Of a DNA stretch of 21,140 nt, positions 15,265-21,140 are shown piece after piece. This DNA comes from an uncultured Lachnospiraceae bacterium (lineage in GTDB: Bacteria; Bacillota; Clostridia; Lachnospirales; Lachnospiraceae): NCBI GenBank assembly GCA_902803625.1, contig CADCQV010000286.1:1-21140 (forward strand). The letters run 5' to 3'. The notes beneath the pieces are model-generated. The model did no database searches. It had not been told where the DNA came from and saw only the letters and a program-made list of their open reading frames with translations. A program made the position numbers and the translations under genes. The number at the start of each line of letters is the position of its first letter. The first letter of the stretch is position 1.

Positions 15265-16599
15265 ATGAATAAGCAGCACATAATCCATAGGGTCATTGAG
15301 GGCAGTATTGCGGAAGAGATGGAGATCGTGCCCGGTGATGAGCTTATCAGCATAAACGGGCAGGAGATTGAGGATATCTTTGATTATCAGTTTCTGACAG
15401 AGGATTCCTTCCTGACGGTTATTATCCGGAAATGTAACGGCGAGGAGTGGGAGCTTGAGATCGATAAGGACGAGGATGAGGACCTCGGCATCGAATTCGA
15501 GAACGGTCTTATGGATGAGTACCGTTCCTGCAGAAATAAATGTGTTTTCTGCTTTATAGATCAGATGCCCCCGGGTATGAGGGAGAGCCTCTACTTTAAG
15601 GATGATGATTCCAGGCTTTCTTTTTTACAGGGAAACTATGTGACGCTTACCAATATGTCGGATAAGGATATCGACAGGATCATCCGCTACCGCTTAAGCC
15701 CCATCAATATTTCTTTTCAGGCTATGAATCCGGCTCTTCGCTGCAGGATGCTTAATAACCGTTTTGCCGGGGAGGCTTTGAAGAAGGCTGACAGGCTCTT
15801 TGAAGCCGGGATTGAGATGAACGGACAGATCGTTCTCTGCAAGGGCTTAAATGACGGTAAGGAGCTTGACTTTTCCATACGGGAGCTGTCAAAATATATT
15901 CCTCATCTTAAAAGCGTTTCCGTTGTGCCGGTGGGGCTCACAAAGTACAGGGAGGGGCTTTTCCCCCTGGAGGGTTTTGACAGGGAGGATGCAAGGAAGG
16001 TTCTTTTTCTTATTCATTCCTGGCAGGATAAGCTTTTTTCGAAGTTCGGAACCCACTTTGTCCATGCAGGGGATGAGTTCTATATTATGGCAGATATGGA
16101 GATCCCTCCGGCGGAGAGCTATGACGGATATCTTCAGTACGAAAACGGCGTGGGTATGATCCGCTCCTTCCTTGATGAATTTGAGGAATGCCTTGTTGAT
16201 CTAAGGGAGCATCCGGAGGATTATCCGCCGCAGGATACGGTACGGGAACTGTCCTTATGCGGGGGGCTTCTTATGAGTGAGTACATTAGGGAGTGTCTTA
16301 ATAAGCTGTCAGGGCTTTTTCCGGGTATCAGGGTTCATTATTATCCCGTTAAGAACCGTTTTTTCGGAGAGAGGATCACAGTCAGCGGTCTTCTGACCGG
16401 TCAGGATATTGTACGGGAGCTTAAGGGGAAGGAGCTTGGTGAGGTGCTTTTCCTTCCGGAGAATCTTTTAAGAGCTGATACGGACATACTGCTTGATGAT
16501 ATGAGTATTGGCGATATTTCAGAGGCACTTGGGGTGCCGGTACGGATAATCAGGACCGACGGAGAGGATTTTATAAGGAAGATTGTAATGACATACTGA
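15265..16599 (+). CDS. DUF512 family PDZ/radical-SAM-like protein
   Basis: A 444-residue protein. The N-terminal PDZ-like segment (about residues 1-60) contains GSIAEEMEIVPGDELISING. A cysteine cluster C89-x3-C93-x2-C96 in SCRNKCVFCFIDQMPPGMRE is a radical SAM 4Fe-4S signature. The DUF512 domain fills the C-terminal half. The family (also seen as a putative FeS oxidoreductase, TIGR03279) is widespread in Clostridia and cyanobacteria, is often next to der, and has no established reaction. ATG 15265 is chosen over the in-frame GTG at 15250 because it gives the usual N-terminus and has AAGG (15256-15259) a few bases upstream; the GTG has its GGAG too close. Probably cytosolic. Its 5' neighbour is repeat array R. 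Confidence 0.88.
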   Translation: MNKQHIIHRVIEGSIAEEMEIVPGDELISINGQEIEDIFDYQFLTEDSFLTVIIRKCNGEEWELEIDKDEDEDLGIEFENGLMDEYRSCRNKCVFCFIDQMPPGMRESLYFKDDDSRLSFLQGNYVTLTNMSDKDIDRIIRYRLSPINISFQAMNPALRCRMLNNRFAGEALKKADRLFEAGIEMNGQIVLCKGLNDGKELDFSIRELSKYIPHLKSVSVVPVGLTKYREGLFPLEGFDREDARKVLFLIHSWQDKLFSKFGTHFVHAGDEFYIMADMEIPPAESYDGYLQYENGVGMIRSFLDEFEECLVDLREHPEDYPPQDTVRELSLCGGLLMSEYIRECLNKLSGLFPGIRVHYYPVKNRFFGERITVSGLLTGQDIVRELKGKELGEVLFLPENLLRADTDILLDDMSIGDISEALGVPVRIIRTDGEDFIRKIVMTY

Positions 16600-16768
16600 G
16601 GAGCGGATGCGACGCATATCCCAAATCGAAGATGCGGGATGCCGCCCCCGGGAGACGAGATGCGAAGTAACATTTAAGGATATTTCATCCGGATTGGGAA
16701 GATTCTTCGCTTCGCTCAGAATGACAAAGATGCTCAGAATGACAAAGATGCTCGGAGTGATATTTACA
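16600..16768. repeat. Dispersed intergenic repeat, family 2, copy 3 (decayed, before der)
   Basis: A hairpin-like core at 16618-16640 has arms ATCCCAAATC and GATGCGGGAT, with two mismatched positions. It is followed by GCCGCCCCCGGGAGACGAG and, at 16701-16725, the inverted edge GATTCTTCGCTTCGCTCAGAATGAC. An 18-bp unit AATGACAAAGATGCTCAG (16720-16737) is tandemly repeated at 16738-16755 with one change. No gene lies between the DUF512 gene and der. Confidence 0.7.
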
Positions 16769-16791
16769 TTTGATTTTGGGGAAAAGGAAAA

Positions 16792-18105
16792 ATGAGTAAA
16801 CCGATTGTTGCGCTGGTTGGCAGACCGAATGTGGGAAAGTCCACATTATTCAATGTTCTTGCCGGTGAACGTATTTCTATAGTTAAGGATACCCCGGGGA
16901 TCACCAGAGACCGTATTTATGCGGATGTGAGCTGGCTTGACCGGGATTTTACCGTGATCGATACCGGTGGTATTGAGCCTGACAGCAAGGACAATATGCT
17001 GTCCGAGATCAGGGATCAGGCTGAGATCGCCATTGATACCGCTGATGTCATTGTTTTTATTACTGATGTAAAATCGGGTCTGACTGACGCGGATTCTAAG
17101 GTTGCCGATATCTTAAGGCGTTCCGGAAAGAATGTGGTTCTTGCTGTTAATAAGGTTGACAGCTTTGAAAAGTCCGAGATGGATGTCTATGAGTTCTATA
17201 ATCTCGGAATGGGAGATCCGATCGCCATTTCAGCCGGACAGAAAAAGGGTCTCGGAGATCTTATGGATGAGGTCGTGAAGCACTTTCCGGATAAGGCGGA
17301 TAATGAGGATGATGACAGCCGGCCACGGATAGCCATTGTGGGTAAGCCGAATGTCGGGAAGTCCTCTATTATCAACAGACTTCTCGGGGAAAACCGGGTT
17401 ATAGTTTCCGACATCGCCGGTACCACCAGAGACGCCATAGATACACCCGTTAAGCATAACGGAAAGGAATATGTATTTATCGATACAGCGGGACTCAGGC
17501 GGAAAAATAAGGTTAAGGAGGAGCTGGAGCATTTCATGATCCTCCGTACCGTAAGCGCGGTTGAAAGATCGGATCTGGTCATTATCGTTATTGATGCCAA
17601 TGAAGGTGTGACCGAGCAGGATGCGAAGATCGCGGGCATCGCCCACGACCGGGGGAAGGGCTGTATTATCGCTGTCAATAAGTGGGACAGCATTGATAAG
17701 GACAATAAGACTGTCAATGAGTATACGAAAAAGATAAGGAATGTCCTTTCTTTTATGCCCTATGCGGAGATTATTTTTATTTCTGCAAAAACAGGGCAGA
17801 GACTTTTCAAATTATATGATATAATCGACAGAGTGATAGAAAACGCTACCTTAAGGATACAGACCGGTGTCCTTAATGAGATCATGACCGAGGCCGTCAC
17901 ACTGCAGCAGCCTCCGGCGGATAAGGGAAAGAGACTGAAGCTTTTCTATATGACCGAGGTTTCCGTGGGACCGCCCACCTTTGTGATCTTTGTTAACGAT
18001 AAGGAGCTTATGCATTTTTCATATGTGAGATATATGGAAAATCAGATAAGGAACGCTTTTGGATTTACCGGAACGCCTCTAAGGTTTATAATAAAGGAAA
18101 GATGA
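16792..18105 (+). CDS. der: Ribosome biogenesis GTPase Der (EngA)
   Basis: A 437-residue double-GTPase needed for 50S subunit maturation. The first G domain starts with GRPNVGKST (residues 10-18) and has DTGGIE, NKVD and ISA motifs. The second P-loop, GKPNVGKSS, is at residues 184-192, followed by DTAGLRRK and NKWD. The C-terminal KH-like domain (about 350-437) includes GTPLRFIIKER. Full length and intact. An AAGGA ribosome binding site at 16784-16788 precedes the ATG. The upstream gap is filled by a dispersed repeat, and plsY follows after 74 bp containing another repeat fragment. Confidence 0.97.
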   Translation: MSKPIVALVGRPNVGKSTLFNVLAGERISIVKDTPGITRDRIYADVSWLDRDFTVIDTGGIEPDSKDNMLSEIRDQAEIAIDTADVIVFITDVKSGLTDADSKVADILRRSGKNVVLAVNKVDSFEKSEMDVYEFYNLGMGDPIAISAGQKKGLGDLMDEVVKHFPDKADNEDDDSRPRIAIVGKPNVGKSSIINRLLGENRVIVSDIAGTTRDAIDTPVKHNGKEYVFIDTAGLRRKNKVKEELEHFMILRTVSAVERSDLVIIVIDANEGVTEQDAKIAGIAHDRGKGCIIAVNKWDSIDKDNKTVNEYTKKIRNVLSFMPYAEIIFISAKTGQRLFKLYDIIDRVIENATLRIQTGVLNEIMTEAVTLQQPPADKGKRLKLFYMTEVSVGPPTFVIFVNDKELMHFSYVRYMENQIRNAFGFTGTPLRFIIKER

Positions 18106-18111
18106 ACACCT

Positions 18112-18149
18112 GTCATTCTGAACGCAGCGACGCGTATTTCGGGAAATGA
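18112..18149. repeat. Dispersed intergenic repeat, family 2, fragment (before plsY)
   Basis: TGTCATTCTGAACGCAGCGACGCG followed by a short ATTTC/GAAAT inverted pair and ATGAC. It matches the edge of the family 2 element but lacks the CCCCGGCGAGG block and the long hairpin, so it looks like a remnant. Confidence 0.55.
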
Positions 18150-18179
18150 CTAATATACAGTAGGAGATTTATAAGGGGA

Positions 18180-18890
18180 ATGAATATTGCAGCGAGGTTA
18201 GTCAGTCTTATTATCGGATATTTCCTCGGCACTATACAGTCGGGATATATACTGGGGACAAAGCAGGGTCTTGATATCAGATCCGTAGGCAGCGGTAATG
18301 CCGGAACAACCAATATGCTCCGCACCTTTGGAGTAAAGGCAGGTGTCCTGACCCTTGTTTGTGATATTTTGAAGACCCTGGCGGCTATGCTGATCTCCTG
18401 GTTTCTCTTTGGGAGAAATGATACCGGATTTGCTTTACTTTATATGACCTATGCCGGCGCGGGATCCATATTAGGCCATGACTTTCCTTTTCATATGGGA
18501 TTTAAGGGTGGAAAGGGTATAGCAGCTACCGCAGGTCTCATTATCGGATATCTGGATCCCTTCCTGTTTGTTGCGGGATGTGTCGTTTTTTTCGGGCTAT
18601 TCCTTACGACCCATTATGTTTCTCTTGGCTCCATCATGGTATGGCTTGCATTTTTTATCGAGATGGTGCTGCTTGGAGAGAACATTATATTTAAGGGAAA
18701 CCGTTATGCAGCCCTTGCACCACAGGTCAGATATGAGCTGTATATTTTGCTGTTCCTTCTCGGAGCCCTTGCCTGGTTCCAGCACAGAGGGAATATTTCA
18801 AGGCTTCTTCAGGGGAAGGAGAGGCATACCTACTTCAGTAAGGAGAAAAATGCCGCGGAGGCAGAAAGATTTAAGAAGCTGAATCCCTGA
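18180..18890 (+). CDS. plsY: Acyl-phosphate:glycerol-3-phosphate acyltransferase
   Basis: A 236-residue polytopic membrane enzyme that transfers an acyl group from acyl-phosphate to glycerol-3-phosphate, the first step of phospholipid synthesis. PlsY signatures are present: GSGNAGTTNMLRTFG near residues 38-52, LGHDFPFHMGFKGGKGIAAT near 99-118, and a third conserved region near the C-terminal third. About five to six hydrophobic segments are visible. The C-terminal tail after the last membrane segment is polar and somewhat long for the family. ATG 18180 is adjacent to AAGGGG, too close to be ideal; TAGGAG at 18161-18166 lies 13 nt upstream. Downstream, gpsA, a frequent partner of plsY, is not found; a tRNA follows instead. 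Confidence 0.95.
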   Translation: MNIAARLVSLIIGYFLGTIQSGYILGTKQGLDIRSVGSGNAGTTNMLRTFGVKAGVLTLVCDILKTLAAMLISWFLFGRNDTGFALLYMTYAGAGSILGHDFPFHMGFKGGKGIAATAGLIIGYLDPFLFVAGCVVFFGLFLTTHYVSLGSIMVWLAFFIEMVLLGENIIFKGNRYAALAPQVRYELYILLFLLGALAWFQHRGNISRLLQGKERHTYFSKEKNAAEAERFKKLNP

Positions 18891-18908
18891 AATATGGGAT
18901 ACAGCCAC

Positions 18909-18981
18909 GGGCTATTAGCTCAGCTGGGAGAGCGCCAGGTTCGCAATCTGGAGGTCAGGGGTTCGATCCCCCTATGGTCCA
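18909..18981 (+). tRNA. tRNA-Ala, anticodon CGC
   Basis: A full 73-nt cloverleaf by eye: acceptor GGGCTAT with ATGGTCC, D stem GCTC/GAGC, anticodon stem CCAGG/TCTGG around TTCGCAA (anticodon CGC), 5-nt variable loop, T stem AGGGG/CCCCT with TTCGATC loop, discriminator A. The acceptor carries a G3:U70 pair, the identity element for alanine, which agrees with the anticodon. The 3' CCA is not encoded. CGC reads the codon GCG only. Confidence 0.93.
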
Positions 18982-18990
18982 CTTTTGGAA

Positions 18991-19046
18991 GAACCCCGGA
19001 AATACGCTGAAAAGTGCTTGCTATCAGCAGTTTCTGGGTTTTATTT
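18991..19046 (+). terminator. Terminator-like structure after tRNA-Ala
   Basis: AACCCCGGAAA (18992-19002) is complementary, with one bulge, to TTTCTGGGTT (19031-19040). Inside it GCTGA and TCAGC form an inner hairpin. TTTTATTT follows. It starts about 10 nt after the tRNA, in the position of its terminator. Confidence 0.6.
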
Positions 19047-19059
19047 AGTCATAAATAAC

Positions 19060-19065
19060 TATAAT
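19060..19065 (+). promoter_or_regulatory. Possible -10 box for the membrane glycosyltransferase-like gene
   Basis: A perfect TATAAT lies 19 bp before the ATG at 19085. A -35 box at 17-nt spacing is weak (around 19037-19042, within the terminator tail). If used, the 5' leader would be only about 13 nt and without a Shine-Dalgarno sequence. Confidence 0.35.
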
Positions 19066-19084
19066 ATTCCTTGGTTCGACAAAT

Positions 19085-20788
19085 ATGACACTTTCTACCA
19101 ACAAAGAAAAATATAAAGTATTATTAGCAGCAGTACTCATAATTCTTTCATTGTTAGCTATGGGATTAAAGATCTGCGTTGGTCTTGATAATGATGAGGT
19201 ATTTATCATTTACCTTGCTTCACGGGTGGCTGAAGGAAAAACACTGTTTCTTGACAGCTGGGATGTGTATGTTACAAATGCTGTTATTCCTGCATTTTTT
19301 ATAAGGATTTATCTTGACCTTACCCATTCCTTGGATGGTCTTATGGTGTATCTAAGGATCATCTCTTCTATAGTGCAGTGTCTGGTGGCTTACCTGTCAT
19401 ACAGGATATTCAGCAAACACTATTCCCGTGAATCAGCTTTTTTTGCAGCGATAGTAATAGCAAACCTCCTTCCGAGAGCTACCCAGAATCTTGAATATGG
19501 TTTTAATGCCATGATCTTTATTATTCTTACTTCGCTACTTCTTTTTGATTCGTTTCAAAGTGATGGAAATAAAGAAATAATGGTAGGTATGGCAGGTCTT
19601 TCATACGGACTCGCAGTATTTGTTTATCCTACTATGCTGATATCCTTACCCTATCTATTATATCTTCTTTTTTTCAGGATCAACCCTTCCGTGAAGATCC
19701 GTTTAAAATACAATCTAATCTTCTGGGGCTGCTGTTTTCTGTTGTTTCTGTTATTCATGTACTACATACTGACCCACATGACCATTAATGATTTTATTAT
19801 AAACGTGTCAGGTCTTCTTAAAGGAGATGACCACTCTAAATTCTTCAGCGCTTTTTCAAACAGGGACTCACTCTTCAAACTGTTTTTCCGTTCAACCGCT
19901 TTGATATTATGTTCCTTTCTGCTTTATCTTCCGCTGCGTAAAATAAATCACTTTCCTCCAATAACCATTGTATATATTTATATTGTACTTACTTGTCTTC
20001 TGATAATAATGCTGAATATCACAGGATTACGCCCGAGCGGACCTTTCGGTCTTCTTGAAAGATATATAATCTATGCGGTAATGGCAGTGATACTTGCTTT
20101 TTCATTTAAAAAGGATCCTCCGCTTTTTTACTGTTTCACAATCATGGGATTTTTTATTTATTTTGGTGCCCTGGCCGGTTCAAATCTGGGATTTGCGGAA
20201 AATGCCATGTATCTTGAGCCCACCATTATTTCCTTCATCATCAGTATCGGTGAACACAAGCTAAGTATATCAAAACCGGGGATTTCAAAACTTGCTTCAC
20301 TTTTCATATTTATGATGCTTATTGAATTGATCTTTTCGAAAGCCTATTTTGTAAGGGTCAACGGTACAACCCCGTCTAATGTAACTGAATACCGGATTGT
20401 ATCGGAAGAGGGTATCACGAAAAACATATTTTTATATCCCGGGCAGATTTCCGAATGGAAGAAATATAGGGAATATTTACAGAAAAACACACAGTTTGGA
20501 ATAACATATATCAATGTTGGAAGTGATACCTTGCTTAATTACTATTATAATGGAGAAATGGCAGCTCCGCAGTATGCCGGTACCCTTTATGCAGGAAGGC
20601 AGTGGATTGATTATTATTCCTTAGGAAAAAGAGAGCTGCCAGATTATATTTATGTGGATATAAGATACTATCCGGATATTACGATGTTTTTATCAACACC
20701 ATTTGGACAATATATTAAAGACAGGTACGTTGAACAGTCTTTAGAGCCTGGGGCTGAGTTTTACATATTAAAAAAGAAAGTTTTATAA
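19085..20788 (+). CDS. Polytopic membrane protein, GT-C glycosyltransferase-like
   Basis: A 567-residue protein with many hydrophobic segments (about ten to twelve by eye) over the first 430 residues and a soluble, probably extracytoplasmic C-terminal domain of about 140 residues. After the first membrane helix an acidic pair occurs in VGLDNDEVF (D37-E38). This resembles the Asp-Glu motif in the first outer loop of GT-C enzymes such as ArnT/PMT, which transfer sugars from lipid-phosphate donors. No other motif fixes donor or acceptor; a cell-envelope glycan or lipid is likely. The gene is visibly richer in A/T than its neighbours and has no clear Shine-Dalgarno upstream. It lies alone between a tRNA terminator and the convergent ligA, a position that suggests acquisition. 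It could also be an uncharacterised flippase-like protein. Confidence 0.6.
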   Translation: MTLSTNKEKYKVLLAAVLIILSLLAMGLKICVGLDNDEVFIIYLASRVAEGKTLFLDSWDVYVTNAVIPAFFIRIYLDLTHSLDGLMVYLRIISSIVQCLVAYLSYRIFSKHYSRESAFFAAIVIANLLPRATQNLEYGFNAMIFIILTSLLLFDSFQSDGNKEIMVGMAGLSYGLAVFVYPTMLISLPYLLYLLFFRINPSVKIRLKYNLIFWGCCFLLFLLFMYYILTHMTINDFIINVSGLLKGDDHSKFFSAFSNRDSLFKLFFRSTALILCSFLLYLPLRKINHFPPITIVYIYIVLTCLLIIMLNITGLRPSGPFGLLERYIIYAVMAVILAFSFKKDPPLFYCFTIMGFFIYFGALAGSNLGFAENAMYLEPTIISFIISIGEHKLSISKPGISKLASLFIFMMLIELIFSKAYFVRVNGTTPSNVTEYRIVSEEGITKNIFLYPGQISEWKKYREYLQKNTQFGITYINVGSDTLLNYYYNGEMAAPQYAGTLYAGRQWIDYYSLGKRELPDYIYVDIRYYPDITMFLSTPFGQYIKDRYVEQSLEPGAEFYILKKKVL

Positions 20789-20938
20789 GCTTTTCATGTT
20801 TGCTCTGTTTATCCTGTTATAGTAAATGTCAGATATATGAAGAGCTGGGAAAGAGAAAAAGAAATAAGGGAAGAAGAGCGTATTAAGAGCTCTGAAAGAG
20901 AAAAGGAAATATCACTGTCTATTAAAGCATTGCCATAA
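20789..20938 (+). pseudogene. Possible 3' remnant of a charged-tail protein gene (Rpn/PD-(D/E)XK transposase-like)
   Basis: An open frame runs from the stop of the previous gene to TAA at 20936-20938. An ATG at 20837 would give a 33-residue highly charged peptide (MKSWEREKEIREEERIK...) ending in SIKALP. It contains an internal near-repeat: KSWEREKEI and KSSEREKEI. The pattern resembles the Glu/Lys/Arg-rich tail that ends many Lachnospiraceae Rpn/PD-(D/E)XK transposase proteins, with no trace of the catalytic part. There is no ribosome binding site. It overlaps the ligA stop by 17 nt on the opposite strand. Weak call. Confidence 0.25.
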
Positions 20939-21140
20939 ATTCTTCTTCACTTATAACCCTGATACCGAGCTCCCGGGCTTTTGTGAGCTTGGAGCCGGCA
21001 GCTTCTCCGGCGATAAGGAGATCGGTTTTTTTGCTGACGGAGCCGGTGGCCTTGCCTCCGTTTTTCTCTATGACCTCCTGTATTTCTTTTCTGCCGAAAT
21101 TCTTCAAGGTGCCGGTCACTACTATGGTAAGACCCTTTAG
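20922..21140 (-). CDS. ligA: NAD-dependent DNA ligase LigA, C-terminal BRCT domain (partial)
   Basis: The minus-strand frame is open to the window edge and ends at TAA (20924-20922). The 72 visible codons read LKGLTIVVTGTLKNFGRKEI at the window edge and finish with GIRVISEEEFMAML. This is a standard LigA BRCT domain, including the TGTL and GGKATGSVSKKTDLLIAGE blocks. LigA seals nicks in DNA using NAD. The adenylation, OB, zinc-finger and HhH domains lie outside the window. A GTG at 21119 could be mistaken for a start, but the frame and the domain continue upstream. It is convergent with the membrane protein gene. Confidence 0.93.
   Translation of the reverse strand, partial: LKGLTIVVTGTLKNFGRKEIQEVIEKNGGKATGSVSKKTDLLIAGEAAGSKLTKARELGIRVISEEEFMAML

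Noticed and set aside
16607..16795. Small ORF between the DUF512 gene and der
   Set aside because: It lies entirely in the dispersed repeat and overlaps the der start; its sequence is a translation of the repeat edge.
20922..21119. A complete 65-residue BRCT protein on the minus strand
   Set aside because: The frame continues to the window edge with LigA-like residues before the apparent start, so it is the 3' end of ligA.

Overview
The window looks like a chromosomal stretch of an anaerobic Clostridia member, most likely Lachnospiraceae. The basis is gene content and protein resemblance: ribosomal protein L27 has a cleavable N-terminal extension and sits beside its protease Prp, the DUF512-der-plsY order is a clostridial one, and the giant secreted protein is built from modules common in that family. 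No 16S gene is present, so the genus is not fixed.

Layout. Positions 3-2763 hold a GH3-type acyl-acid amido synthetase (5' end outside the window) followed 1 nt later by an Amidohydro_3 metal hydrolase. At 2782-5258 a clear promoter and an L21-leader-like RNA precede rplU, prp and rpmA; a strong hairpin terminator separates these from obgE. At 5391-6877 come nadD, yqeK and rsfS, overlapping end to start (NAD synthesis, dinucleotide polyphosphate hydrolysis, ribosome silencing). From 6878 to 15264 lies an accessory island: a single 2401-residue exported multidomain protein flanked on both sides, in the same orientation, by closely related arrays of palindromic repeats. Conserved genes resume at 15265: a DUF512 PDZ/radical-SAM protein, der and plsY, then a tRNA-Ala with anticodon CGC and a terminator. 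An A/T-rich gene for a polytopic membrane protein (glycosyltransferase GT-C-like) follows. The last 219 bases are the 3' end of ligA on the minus strand, encoding its BRCT domain.

The most unusual content is the repeat system. Each array carries a 175-bp core (6898-7072 and 14914-15088, exactly 8016 bp apart) that is itself a long imperfect inverted repeat. In its centre is a 65-nt hairpin that differs strongly between the two copies yet stays paired through compensatory changes, while the flanks are almost identical. The arms are extended as tandem units (33-bp units on one side, about 58-bp units on the other) with different copy numbers in the two arrays. I do not recognise this element; it resembles a mosaic palindromic (BIME-like) or MITE-like element. 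A second, unrelated dispersed repeat family, with a short covarying hairpin and a GTCATTCTGAG-like edge, occupies the gaps before nadD, before the giant gene, before der and before plsY.

All functional calls come from reading motifs by eye. No database search or folding program was run.
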